From Metallosphaera hakonensis JCM 8857 = DSM 7519 (lineage in GTDB: Archaea > Thermoproteota > Thermoprotei_A > Sulfolobales > Sulfolobaceae): a stretch of 64,000 nt of DNA. Below are positions 8,038 through 16,421 of the stretch, piece after piece. Below the pieces are notes generated by a model. The model worked only from the letters and a program-made list of their open reading frames with translations, ran no database searches and had not been told where the DNA came from. Each line of letters begins with the position of its first letter. The stretch's first letter is position 1. The stretch lies in NCBI RefSeq assembly GCF_003201675.2, contig NZ_CP029287.2, forward strand, positions 1,116,001-1,180,000, written 5' to 3'. A program made the position numbers and the translations under genes.

Positions 8038-9723
8038 TCACCTTACATACACGATGTAATGATAAAGCTGAATCGCTATCCCCCAAAGGAAAAGCAAAAT
8101 CCCTAGATCCATACCTGCATAGGTTGCTTGTGGTCCCACGAAAGGCAACTTCCACATTATGGCAGTCTGTATCGCAGTTACCACTAGAATTGCGGGAAGA
8201 GCGAATATGGCAATGGTCTTTCTGAACTTAACCTCCTCCCAACTTAGAGTACCCGTTGTTCTTGAAACCTTTACTCTCATACCGGAGGCCATTCTATATA
8301 TCATGAAACCTGCTAAAGCTCCCAGTGGAAACATCATTACCATATTGATCATAGCTGGATGCATTAGCCACATCCCGAAGCTACCTGCAAATAGCAACGA
8401 CGCTACGGCAGTACCCAGTATGGATGTTGGCCCAATTTTTGGAACAGTTTCAGGTGTATTAAGAGAAGGTGAGGACTTTGTGCTTTTTTGTCTCCCCGTT
8501 GCAAGAATAACTATTCCAATTATTACCGCTGGTATCCCTAAGATTTCAATCTGCTGAGATGTTGGAGCGGGAACTCCTGGAGCCAGATATCCCCATACAC
8601 TTAATTCTATGAGGGACACCCATGCCACGGTCATAATCCATGTCCAGAACTTTCTGTTCCTAAGGAACATATACTCGCTGTTTTCGAAGAAAGGCATAAG
8701 GATTATGACTAGAAGTAGGACTGTCAATATGGATAGAGCCTGGGCCGGACTCATAGCCTGCCCATTGGGAAGCTCAAAGTCCACGAACTTATACAGGAAA
8801 AGGAAGAACCAAGGTGGATATGGTTGGGTTGATAAGGCAGCTGCGGTACCTGGTTCTGGAGCTGGGTAAGGATTAATTACTATTGGTAGTCCGTTTATGT
8901 TGGCTAGAAGATCGGGTACGAAAAGGATTATTCCCCAAGTCATAAGCACAATTGAAAGCATATATACAACGTTTCTTGGCCACCATTCATTAAACTTGGA
9001 CCACTCCTCCTTGGTGTAAAATGCCGGAACCTTGGGTTTCTCCTTTGCAGATGGCGTCATTCCATATCTTTCAGACATCAGGAAGTGAATGCCAAATAGG
9101 ACACCTATCAGAAACACCATTATAATGTGCCATCCTAGAAGTCTATCGAAAAGTTGAGACTTGACTAGGGGATTACTTGCTGTTGCCGCATCTCCTCCGG
9201 GTCCAAATAGCCAGTTTGCAATTGTAGTCGCACCAGGGAATCCAGTACCCACAAGAAGACTCTCCCCAATGTTTATCGCATTAACTCCCAAAACATCGCT
9301 TACAAGGCTGTATCCGAAGAACGAAGCTCCCATGGTTAATGCTAAGAGAAGGACACCGGTCACCCACTGTAGCTCCCTGGGCTTCTTATATGCACCCTTG
9401 TAGAAGTTCCTAAACATGTGAATGTATGCTAGGATGATCATTATGTAGGCCCCGTAAAGATGACTAAACAAAATAACGGAGCCAAAGGGGACGGTATTTA
9501 TAATGGCCTGGGTCTGGGGGTAAGGATTAGCGGGCATGTAATACAAAAGCAGAAAGAGACCCGTAATCACTGTATAAATGAAAGCTCCAGAGACCATAGC
9601 TCCAAGCCAATAGGAGATGTTGTACATGTAATCGGGTGTTTTGAAAAACGGAGCCTCAGTTACTCCTACTCTATCTAAGATTTGATCGATTAATCCCTTC
9701 TTCTTTTCTTGGGTTTCGGTCAT
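8038..9723 (-). CDS. soxC: SoxC-like cytochrome b of the SoxABCD quinol oxidase
   Basis: A 561-residue membrane protein with the fold of cytochrome b. The N-terminal half (after a cytosolic stretch of about 35 residues) carries haem-ligand histidines in FSHLYGAYIMIILAYIHMFRN near residue 90-106 and LGWHIIMVFLIGVLFGIHF near residue 198-213, in the two-helix, two-histidine arrangement. The C-terminal half continues with quinone-site-like PYPPWFFLFLYKF near residue 305 and several extra helices. In Sulfolobus acidocaldarius SoxC is part of the SoxABCD terminal quinol oxidase. The start codon abuts the soxB stop (TAAATG). Confidence 0.92.
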   Translation of the reverse strand: MTETQEKKKGLIDQILDRVGVTEAPFFKTPDYMYNISYWLGAMVSGAFIYTVITGLFLLLYYMPANPYPQTQAIINTVPFGSVILFSHLYGAYIMIILAYIHMFRNFYKGAYKKPRELQWVTGVLLLALTMGASFFGYSLVSDVLGVNAINIGESLLVGTGFPGATTIANWLFGPGGDAATASNPLVKSQLFDRLLGWHIIMVFLIGVLFGIHFLMSERYGMTPSAKEKPKVPAFYTKEEWSKFNEWWPRNVVYMLSIVLMTWGIILFVPDLLANINGLPIVINPYPAPEPGTAAALSTQPYPPWFFLFLYKFVDFELPNGQAMSPAQALSILTVLLLVIILMPFFENSEYMFLRNRKFWTWIMTVAWVSLIELSVWGYLAPGVPAPTSQQIEILGIPAVIIGIVILATGRQKSTKSSPSLNTPETVPKIGPTSILGTAVASLLFAGSFGMWLMHPAMINMVMMFPLGALAGFMIYRMASGMRVKVSRTTGTLSWEEVKFRKTIAIFALPAILVVTAIQTAIMWKLPFVGPQATYAGMDLGILLFLWGIAIQLYHYIVYVR

Positions 9724-11364
9724 TTACTTCAACCTCCTGAGTTGAGAAGTTTTACCGTTTACGTTGTTATTAAGACTAAGTTTGAAATTATTAAAAATTT
9801 CTCCCTTTTCTTCTTGTATTGCCAGTGAGATTGAAGGAGTCGATGTATTCGCAGAAACTCCAATGGTCCTAGAGCTAGAATACGTCAGGAACTCTACTAA
9901 CGCGGATCCTATTGTCATGACTATCCCCGCAATACCTATTTCCGCCAGTAGCGATATGGAAAGATTATAGGGGTAGAAAGTAGTGGGATACGCTATCACC
10001 CTTCTCAACATACCCATATACCCTTCCATGCTCATGAGATAGCCCACTATAACAAAGGGAATCGTCCAGATAAGTATCCCCGCATTCATTATTTTTGACG
10101 CCGACTTACTATAATCAAATCCAGGCCTCATGGTCCTCAGGAGATCTAGGAACACGGCCGTGAACCCCATCAATATTAACGTCCATATAACTAAGTGGAA
10201 GTGACCCACTACGTAGTAGGTATTGTGGACGATAGGGTTTATGGGGAACATAGGCAATGGAACAGCTTGTACTCCACCTAGAATGAAACCTATTAACGCC
10301 ATTAGAGTGGCCATTCCCACAGGATCCTTGAAATTATAGCCCTTACTGGTTAAGACTGTGAGTCCGAGGTTAAGGACTGTGAGTCCTGAACCTGATGCCA
10401 AAACCAATGTTGAAAGGTTTATCCAGAGCCTAACCGGAACTGGGATAGGGAAAGTCTGAAGATGGTGAACCCAGATTAACATGGATCCAATTGCCAGGAG
10501 GTAAATATTCCACCTAGCCCATTTCTCGCTGAAGAGTGGCCTACCCGAAAACTTGGGTACAAAGTAGTAAAGAGCACCGAATAGAGGAAAAGGCACGTAG
10601 TAGACCACTGGGTGTCCATAGAACCAGAAGAGGACTAACCAAAGAAGGGTATTTATGGGAACTCCTGCCAGAATATTTAATGTGTACCAAAGTTCTCCAG
10701 CAGTTAAAGCTGGTAAGGTTAAGGCGATAATCACGGCAAAGGCGACTCCGTAAGCTGAGAAGATCCCAAGTTTCTGACCCTTGGGTTTAGTTGCATAGGC
10801 GTCGCTAACTAGATTCACAGTAGCTATTGTCTGGGCTAAGGAACTGATTGCCAATGCCAAATAAGCTATACCCATCAATGGGCCGTGATAGTTAAGGAAT
10901 GCATGGAAATTGGAGTTGTCCTCAATAGCCAGTGGCGGGTACATATACCAACCCATGTCCGGGCCTCCAAGCAATGCGAAAATTAATCCTGCGTTGGCGA
11001 TCCAGAACATGGAGCTCATGAGTTTAGTCCTCCTAATGGACATTCCATCCTTGTACATGGAATAAGCTATTACCGATATCGCAGCAAATGGCACCAACCC
11101 CAACATAGCTGACCAGCCGTGTAAAGTCAGAAAGGCATAATACGTTACGCCTACCTCAGGGTTGTTAGCCGGATAGGTCAAATATGTCCTTAAGTTCATT
11201 GCAGCCATTCCCACTATGGCCAGCCAAGCCAAGGAACCGGCGAAGTATTGCCAAATCACTCCTGAAGTAGTTGATGGAAATAGGACAGACTTCACTTTAG
11301 ATGGAGAAAAAACACTAAGATAACTTGAAACCATTTTCAGTATATCCTTAACTTGGAGGCTCAA
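9724..11364 (-). CDS. soxB: SoxB-like haem-copper oxidase subunit I
   Basis: A 546-residue catalytic subunit. Ligands of the two haems and CuB are visible: LHGWSAMLG near residue 82 (low-spin haem), YGHPVVYYVPFP near residue 248 (CuB), WVHHLQTFP near residue 300 (CuB His-His), and VVGHFHLVIW near residue 390 (both haems). About 12 membrane helices are expected. It reduces O2 to water with electrons from quinol. The start is TTG at 11364, immediately after the soxA TGA, with GAGGTG six bases ahead; an overlapping ATG is out of frame. Together with soxA and soxC it forms the respiratory complex. Confidence 0.95.
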   Translation of the reverse strand: MSLQVKDILKMVSSYLSVFSPSKVKSVLFPSTTSGVIWQYFAGSLAWLAIVGMAAMNLRTYLTYPANNPEVGVTYYAFLTLHGWSAMLGLVPFAAISVIAYSMYKDGMSIRRTKLMSSMFWIANAGLIFALLGGPDMGWYMYPPLAIEDNSNFHAFLNYHGPLMGIAYLALAISSLAQTIATVNLVSDAYATKPKGQKLGIFSAYGVAFAVIIALTLPALTAGELWYTLNILAGVPINTLLWLVLFWFYGHPVVYYVPFPLFGALYYFVPKFSGRPLFSEKWARWNIYLLAIGSMLIWVHHLQTFPIPVPVRLWINLSTLVLASGSGLTVLNLGLTVLTSKGYNFKDPVGMATLMALIGFILGGVQAVPLPMFPINPIVHNTYYVVGHFHLVIWTLILMGFTAVFLDLLRTMRPGFDYSKSASKIMNAGILIWTIPFVIVGYLMSMEGYMGMLRRVIAYPTTFYPYNLSISLLAEIGIAGIVMTIGSALVEFLTYSSSRTIGVSANTSTPSISLAIQEEKGEIFNNFKLSLNNNVNGKTSQLRRLK

Positions 11365-11898
11365 TCATAACACCTCAAGAGTACCAGTCATGTAGGAGAA
11401 ATCATACCCGGCTAACTCGGGTTCTCTCCAAGTGTAATTCCCAGGGTGAGTTGGGGCAACAAAGTAAACGTAACTTGGCTCATTGGGTATGGCATTCACG
11501 TTCACTACTCCATCTGGGAGCCTTATGAAGAATCCGGTAATTACCTGAGGTGAGTTGAGAATAATGGTAATGGGCTCACCGGGCTGAGCTACGATCACGT
11601 TGGGCACAAAGACATCAGAAAAGGTACCGTTCTGTTTCGCTGTCATATTTACTACCAGTATTCCGTTTATGACCTCTGAGGTTCTATTTGCTGGTGGTGA
11701 ACTTTCGAATGCCTTTACCGCTACTTGCGCCTGTTCCGGTAGCCCTGAAAACAGGGGAAGCCCATACCTTATGCTTGTGCTGGAACCATTGGTAACCTCT
11801 ATCACTGACCACGAGAAGAAGACCGCTACCATTATTAACATTACAATAAACCACGCGAGTTCCGCGTGGTGAGTTATCTTCTCCTTAAAATCAGCCAA
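11365..11898 (-). CDS. soxA: SoxA-like oxidase subunit II lacking the CuA site
   Basis: A 177-residue subunit II with a single N-terminal membrane anchor (about residues 14-35) and an extracytoplasmic cupredoxin-like domain (VIVAQPGEPITIIL near residue 105, HPGNYTWREPELAG near residue 150). The protein contains no cysteine at all, so the CuA centre is missing; this is the mark of a quinol oxidase, not a cytochrome c oxidase. First gene of the minus-strand operon soxA-soxB-soxC-DUF1404, which diverges from soxL across an AT-rich 269-base gap. Confidence 0.9.
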   Translation of the reverse strand: MADFKEKITHHAELAWFIVMLIMVAVFFSWSVIEVTNGSSTSIRYGLPLFSGLPEQAQVAVKAFESSPPANRTSEVINGILVVNMTAKQNGTFSDVFVPNVIVAQPGEPITIILNSPQVITGFFIRLPDGVVNVNAIPNEPSYVYFVAPTHPGNYTWREPELAGYDFSYMTGTLEVL

Positions 11899-12167
11899 TC
11901 TTTAACACCCTTTTATCATTCTAAAATGATGGAGAAACCCCCTTTTTAACTTTTCTATTTTAACTTAATTTAAGTTTAACTTGCTTACCTTTTTTAGTTT
12001 TATAAATAGTTTTAACATTAACGTAAATTAACTAAAACTACCTCACGCAATATAATAATTTCTTATACATTTTTATTTAGTTTTTATGTAAAAGATCAAG
12101 AGAGATATATTTGATAAGATCTATTATAACAAAATATTTAAACCTTTCAGGCTAGAAAATATTTAGT
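11899..12167. promoter_or_regulatory. Divergent promoter region between soxA and soxL
   Basis: A very AT-rich 269-base spacer with several T-runs. ATATTTAAAC (12134-12143) is the TATA box facing soxL. The soxA promoter cannot be fixed; candidates are the AT-rich blocks around 11930-11960. Repeated TTTAACTT-like words (11945-11980) could be a binding site for a regulator, but this is only a visual impression. Confidence 0.5.
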
Positions 12168-13151
12168 GTGACATTTATGGGTAGGCATTTCGCTTTAAAG
12201 AGAGACGATTTTATCTTTGCCTCTAGACTGATAAGGAAGATGAGGGATCCAAAAACTAAATTTGATGAGAGGAAGTTTGCAGAGAAGGGTAGAGATTACC
12301 TATACAATTACGCTGAAGAAAAGGTAGGACCACTTAACCCAGGTAGGAGAATGTTCCTTAAGGGCATACTAATAGGGATAGGAGCTTTGGCAGTAGCTAG
12401 CGCCGTGCCTGTGATTTCCTATCTAAACCAACCTCCAGTGTACATAAAGAACTTCCCCTGGATTATAATAGTGGATTCTGATGGGAACCCAATAGAGGCA
12501 AGCAAGCTAGCTGTGAACGATCCATCCATTCTCCTATTCCAATACCCCATGGAAGGAGACATAACTTTCCTACTTAACATGGGAGATGCCAACGATAATC
12601 CGGTGTCAATACCTGCCACCACCGTGGTCATTCCTGAGGATGGAAGCACATACACCTTCCCAGGAGGGGTTGGGCCGAACAATTCAATAGTGGCGTATAG
12701 TGCAATTTGCCAACATCTAGGTTGTCAACCTCCCGAGATTCATTTCTATCCTCCGAAATACCTGGCACCAGGCGGCACAGTTCCGAACTTTTTACCGCCT
12801 GTAGCTTATCAGGCAGCCCAGAGCGCCAATGCAGCCTCGGTAATTCACTGCGATTGCCATGGCTCCACCTATGACCCTTGGAAAGGAGCAGCCGTGCTTA
12901 CCGGACCTACTCAGAGGCCTTTACCTTACGTTGAACTTTATTGGGATCAAAACACCGACTATCTCTATGCGATAGGAATGAACTTGAGAGCACCGGTAAT
13001 TATGGGTCAACCCTCAGACCTAGCCAGCTTTGCCTACCTTTCCTCTTATAACGAACAGACTGGATGTCCTAAGATGCTCCTAACTAAGGGACAAGCGCCA
13101 TCTCAGTGCTATTCAAAGCTTAATAATGAGGGTGACACTTTCTCGTCTTAG
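12168..13151 (+). CDS. soxL: SoxL-like Rieske iron-sulfur protein
   Basis: A 327-residue Rieske 2Fe-2S protein. A twin-arginine stretch (GRRMFLKG near residue 60) is followed by a membrane anchor (about residues 66-86), so the domain is exported by the Tat route. Cluster ligands are seen as CQHLGCQ near residue 180 and HCDCHGSTYDPWKGA near residue 225. Start: GTG at 12168 sits at the expected leaderless distance from the TATA box; ATG at 12177 (three codons in) is an equally good choice. It is the electron-transfer partner of the divergently encoded Sox complex and is followed by two tiny membrane genes. Confidence 0.92.
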   Translation: MTFMGRHFALKRDDFIFASRLIRKMRDPKTKFDERKFAEKGRDYLYNYAEEKVGPLNPGRRMFLKGILIGIGALAVASAVPVISYLNQPPVYIKNFPWIIIVDSDGNPIEASKLAVNDPSILLFQYPMEGDITFLLNMGDANDNPVSIPATTVVIPEDGSTYTFPGGVGPNNSIVAYSAICQHLGCQPPEIHFYPPKYLAPGGTVPNFLPPVAYQAAQSANAASVIHCDCHGSTYDPWKGAAVLTGPTQRPLPYVELYWDQNTDYLYAIGMNLRAPVIMGQPSDLASFAYLSSYNEQTGCPKMLLTKGQAPSQCYSKLNNEGDTFSS

Positions 13152-13160
13152 GGTGATAGA

Positions 13161-13268
13161 ATGACAAAACTTGGATTTATGATACTTGCAATGATATTTG
13201 GAGGAACTGCAGGGATAGCGTTCTTCATAGCGTTCAACATGATATGGAATACCTCCCCAATAAGGTGA
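13161..13268 (+). CDS. 35-residue single-helix membrane protein (SoxD-like candidate)
   Basis: A short gene ten bases after soxL. It has a clear ribosome binding site (GGGTGAT, 13151-13157) before ATG at 13161 and encodes one hydrophobic helix (residues about 5-26, rich in Gly/Ala/Phe/Ile) with a short polar tail ending TSPIR. Sox-type oxidases of Sulfolobales include a very small hydrophobic subunit, SoxD; size, position and hydrophobicity fit, but no motif proves it. It overlaps no other gene and is followed after 5 bases by another small membrane gene with its own binding site (GGTGA). Confidence 0.6.
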   Translation: MTKLGFMILAMIFGGTAGIAFFIAFNMIWNTSPIR

Positions 13269-13273
13269 ACGCC

Positions 13274-13459
13274 ATGAATGAGAAACTGATTACCCTACTT
13301 GCCTCTCTAGGGATAATATTCTTCGTTTTAATTTCAATACCTTTCAATCTATTCTCAGGACTATCTCTAGGTGTAGGAACATCGATAGAGATAGCTGTAG
13401 CAATCTACATTATCCTAATGTCTGGTATATTCATATTCATTTTTAAAAAAGTAAATTGA
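13274..13459 (+). CDS. 61-residue two-helix membrane protein of the sox region
   Basis: Start chosen at ATG 13274 because GGTGA (13264-13268) lies at a proper distance before it and because an upstream in-frame ATG (13244) would fall inside the preceding small gene. The product, starting MNEKLITLLASLG, has two hydrophobic segments (about residues 5-25 and 37-57) and ends in a basic tail (FKKVN). Likely part of the same transcript as soxL. It may be a second small oxidase subunit of the SoxD/D' kind; the family assignment is a guess by position. Confidence 0.55.
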   Translation: MNEKLITLLASLGIIFFVLISIPFNLFSGLSLGVGTSIEIAVAIYIILMSGIFIFIFKKVN

Positions 13460-13466
13460 TTTTATT

Positions 13467-13805
13467 TTATAAATTTGAAATGAAATTAAGGGCTAAATAA
13501 GATTTGTTGTCTCCAACCTTCATCTCGTCGTGGCAAACGTCCACTGGCCATAAGTAAGCTATGACATCTCTCGCTTTACGTTTTACTGATATTAAGGCGT
13601 ATACTTCGATGAAAGCACTTTCGTTATCAATCATTTTCAAGCTATAGTAGCACTGCTCGATTAGCCGTTATGCTACCTGTAAGGTCAAAAGTGTGAGGTG
13701 ACCTAAGATTTCACGTGGACTTGAGTACAAAAGATTTGGATGATGGGCAAGTCTTAGAACTTCTTCATTGATACGATAAAGATAATTACGAGATATGTAT
13801 AACAC
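13467..13805 (-). pseudogene. Unknown gene split by one in-frame TAA
   Basis: On the minus strand a 113-codon frame starting with GTG at 13805 is open to 13467 except for one TAA at 13670-13668. Part 1 (45 codons) reads INEEVLRLAHHPNLLYSSP and EILGHLTLLTLQVA; part 2 continues in the same frame as RLIEQCYYSLKMIDNESAF, then EVYALISVKRKARDVIAYL and WPVDVCHDEMKVGDN. Amphipathic helical composition is kept on both sides of the stop, which suggests a recently inactivated gene, not random sequence. Part 2 alone could begin at ATG 13634 (55 residues). Family not recognised. No obvious promoter or binding site. Confidence 0.45.
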
Positions 13806-13935
13806 TTAAGTTTAAGTCTTCTGATAGAAATTTGTATTCGCGCATTGTAAGCCGGGAGAAATTAAATAAGCCCTTAAAACTCTGATCAAGGAACTTTCAT
13901 GTAAACTTTATTAGTTTAAGGATTAAATCTAAATA

Positions 13936-14358
13936 ATGAGAGCCATGAGTCTGGAGAATAAGGTTTATAGACTAATGGATTTGGTTAGTAGGCACAACTA
14001 CGTGACAGGCCTTTCAATGCTCGAGATATTAACATTGATAGGTCTGTACTCTGCAGGAATGGCTATACCTATTTTCAATTTAGGCCTACAAGGTTCGGCC
14101 ATAACTGCACACATATACGGTGCAATAACAATTGCCATACTTGGTATTCTAATCCTTGCTGCAGCCATGAGAACTAATGAGCTAAAACTTAAGGCGATTT
14201 CGTTGTTAAACGTTCTATTCATTCTAGTTGCTGCATTCGAGGGCCTATTCTACTTTGGAGGATTCGTAGATCCCTCCTACGCTCTGGGAATGGCAGTGGG
14301 ATTCGTGGGGACCCTATTCTCGACATCGGGAATACTATTCTACTGTTTATCTCACTGA
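13936..14358 (+). CDS. Four-helix membrane protein, first of a tandem pair
   Basis: A 140-residue protein with four hydrophobic segments (about residues 23-43, 50-75, 86-107, 112-135). The segment LLNVLFILVAAFEGLFYFGG near residue 93 matches LLNVLFIAIAAAGGLLFYS in the gene that follows, so the two are paralogues. An AT-rich promoter-like region (TTTATTAGTTTAAGG, about 13908-13922) precedes it. ATG at 13945 (third in-frame Met region, MSLENK) is an alternative start. I do not recognise a named family. It lies downstream of the sox gene block. Confidence 0.6.
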   Translation: MRAMSLENKVYRLMDLVSRHNYVTGLSMLEILTLIGLYSAGMAIPIFNLGLQGSAITAHIYGAITIAILGILILAAAMRTNELKLKAISLLNVLFILVAAFEGLFYFGGFVDPSYALGMAVGFVGTLFSTSGILFYCLSH

Positions 14359-14399
14359 AAGAAAACATAAAATTTTTTAAAACCTTATTTTCTACATAT

Positions 14400-14804
14400 A
14401 TGTGGGTAGTTATGTCTCTGATCGGAGTGGGACCTAAATCTAGAATCACAATGAATTTAGCTATAGTCGAGACCTTGTTCATGACCGGCGCTTTCATTGC
14501 TGGAGCTGCTGCCCTTCTTTATGATAAGTTCCCCATAACTGAGAGCTGGCAATCATTTATATTATCGGCCCATATCAGTTTCGCAATGCTTACGGCGTTC
14601 TTCGGGCTGGCTCTCTACACATCCACTGCTAAGGAGAGCCGACGAGGACTTAGGATTCTTGGACTGCTCAACGTTTTGTTTATTGCGATCGCTGCAGCTG
14701 GAGGACTGCTTTTCTACAGCACCATAGATTACATATACTCCTATATTATGGCACTTTCCTTCGTAGGAGCATATATTTGCTCCACTGCATGTATCTTCTA
14801 TTAG
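14400..14804 (+). CDS. Four-helix membrane protein, second of a tandem pair
   Basis: A 134-residue paralogue of the preceding protein, with four hydrophobic segments (about residues 17-37, 46-66, 78-100, 107-130) and the shared LLNVLFI...AA..GLLFY core near residue 88. It has its own AT-rich element (AAATTTTTTAAAACC, about 14369-14383) about 20-25 bases before ATG 14400, so it may be leaderless; ATG at 14412 is also possible. The pair may form a hetero-oligomer in the membrane. Function unknown. Confidence 0.6.
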   Translation: MWVVMSLIGVGPKSRITMNLAIVETLFMTGAFIAGAAALLYDKFPITESWQSFILSAHISFAMLTAFFGLALYTSTAKESRRGLRILGLLNVLFIAIAAAGGLLFYSTIDYIYSYIMALSFVGAYICSTACIFY

Positions 14805-14907
14805 CTTTAGTTAATACATTATTTTTTAAAAATTCAGTTAAAAAGACACATTAAGTTAAGTAACAAAACTTTAAAAGTTAAAAAGACAATATTAATAAAG
14901 AAGAAGA

Positions 14908-15210
14908 ATGGGTTTCGAGATTATTCCAGGATTGAAAGCCGTGTATAGAATTGATGGGGAAGAGATGAAGAAAGTTGTAGGGGAAGATGTGAAAATTGAT
15001 CTGGTTAAATTAAGAAAATTTCTCATGGAGAACTTTGAAATTGGCAAGGAGGAAGCTGAGAAACTTGATATGGGAGACTTCTTGGGTTTCGCCATGATCT
15101 TAGATGACCTTGGTATAGCGTTAATGGGAAATTACGTTATTTTCGTCGATGCGCTAAAAACTAACTGGAACAAAGTCCTAGAAGCGTTCCAGGAGGCGTT
15201 AATACAATGA
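14908..15210 (+). CDS. DUF2173-like (roadblock-type) small soluble protein
   Basis: A 100-residue acidic protein. Its C-terminal half (GFAMILDDLGIALMGNYVIF near residue 62, then VDALKTNWNKVLEAF) follows the pattern seen at the end of DUF2173 proteins, where a NVGVFVETSKAD-like strand is typical; the assignment is from memory. The ATGA overlap with the next gene, which has a related N-terminal domain, points to a co-translated pair. DUF2173 proteins are roadblock-fold and of unknown function, found in sulfur-metabolising prokaryotes. TTAAAAAGACAATATTAAT just upstream is a plausible promoter. Confidence 0.5.
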   Translation: MGFEIIPGLKAVYRIDGEEMKKVVGEDVKIDLVKLRKFLMENFEIGKEEAEKLDMGDFLGFAMILDDLGIALMGNYVIFVDALKTNWNKVLEAFQEALIQ

Positions 15211-15662
15211 AAATAAAAGGATACCTGGGACACATAAAGGTAGACGATCAGTGGAAAGTAGTAGAGAAGGTTAATGTTGAGGACAGACTAGCTGAGATTC
15301 TGAAATTCAATGTAGAAAAGGGAAATCAAGAGGCGAGGGAACTGGGTTTCAAGAAGATGAACGGGTTCGCCATGATGGGAAGTAAAAGGAGCTTAGCCTT
15401 CATGAAAGGTGAGGCTGTGGTCGTTGAGACCAGCAAGGCTGACTGGCAAGAACTTTTCGTGCATTACGTTTACATGAAGGGATGGTTGATCCTAGGGGTA
15501 GTTCTCCTGGCACTGTCCATTGCCCTCTATTATATGAGTTTCGCTACAACCTATCTAGATTATTTCGCGCCACTCCCTAGATTATACCTTCCCACTATAC
15601 TTCTCATTATATCCCTTATTATGATTCCTTCCTCTAAAACAAGATACACGTATAGGCTCTAA
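15207..15662 (+). CDS. DUF2173-like domain fused to two membrane helices
   Basis: A 151-residue protein whose first 90 residues resemble the preceding gene product (NGFAMMGSKRSLAFMKGEAV near residue 51, then VETSKADWQELF), and whose last 60 residues hold two membrane helices (about residues 92-112 and 124-143) and a basic tail. The VVETSKADWQEL string is close to the DUF2173 signature. Start ATG overlaps the upstream stop (ATGA). Likely a membrane-anchored partner of the soluble protein. It converges on the next gene with a 4-base 3' overlap. Confidence 0.5.
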   Translation: MKIKGYLGHIKVDDQWKVVEKVNVEDRLAEILKFNVEKGNQEARELGFKKMNGFAMMGSKRSLAFMKGEAVVVETSKADWQELFVHYVYMKGWLILGVVLLALSIALYYMSFATTYLDYFAPLPRLYLPTILLIISLIMIPSSKTRYTYRL

Positions 15663-16219
15663 GTTGATTCCCTTTTATAGAAGTTCACTATTTTTGTCAT
15701 CTCTACGTACGAATACATCCCTCCTACAGTTATTACTATTGCGAACGGTATAACTCCGAAGATTAGATAGACTGGTATGGATATTGCGAGGATAATGGAA
15801 GATACCTTTAGGCCTCTAGAACCGAATTCATCACTGAGTCTGACTAGTTCCAAAGAATATTCGAATAAATAACTTAGAATTAAAAGAGAACCAACCAATT
15901 CTATTATCGAAAATAAGTTTATATAAACTTCCAGCTCTACGAGTACTGAAGATATAAAAGCTAGAACAAGACCCACAATTAAAACGGAATATAGTTTCAC
16001 TGAAAGACTATACTTTTCCCCGAGAGATGAGAATGATTTCCGATTTAACCAAGCAAACAAAAAAAGCATAACATAAGATATTATGAGAGGTATAAAGTAG
16101 AGAATCGAACCTCTACTTTCGATTGACATTCCCAAGAACGTCGAATACAGAATCAGTGCTAGCGATCCTCTCCTAATACCGTCGTACAGAGAGACATTAA
16201 GCCTAGGCTTTCTTGGCAT
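15659..16219 (-). CDS. Membrane protein of about five helices, DUF973-like at most
   Basis: A 186-residue integral membrane protein with a short basic N-terminus (MPRKPRLNVSLYDGIRRG) and about five hydrophobic segments. The start is placed at ATG 16219; a GTG four codons upstream (16231) is less likely. GIRRGSLALI near residue 14 and the general layout recall DUF973 proteins of Sulfolobales, but this is a weak resemblance. Monocistronic, convergent with the DUF2173-like pair. Function unknown. Confidence 0.55.
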   Translation of the reverse strand: MPRKPRLNVSLYDGIRRGSLALILYSTFLGMSIESRGSILYFIPLIISYVMLFLFAWLNRKSFSSLGEKYSLSVKLYSVLIVGLVLAFISSVLVELEVYINLFSIIELVGSLLILSYLFEYSLELVRLSDEFGSRGLKVSSIILAISIPVYLIFGVIPFAIVITVGGMYSYVEMTKIVNFYKREST

Positions 16220-16421
16220 CTTAAATAACACTAAAAAATTATAAGGTTATATAACTATAAGATAGTGCTCTCCCGAAGTCTATGTCTAGTTTATGCTGTT
16301 GAACTTTCTTCTCCCCGATATCCATAAAGTTTTATAAGTGTTGTTCCTAGACATAGATTATATCTATAAGGAAATTTATCTTTGAGCCTATAAAAGAGAA
16401 ATAATAAAAAGATGGGGAAAA

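Noticed and set aside
8159-8557. 132-residue plus-strand frame over soxC
   Set aside because: Antisense of membrane-helix codons, which often leaves long open frames; soxC is clear.
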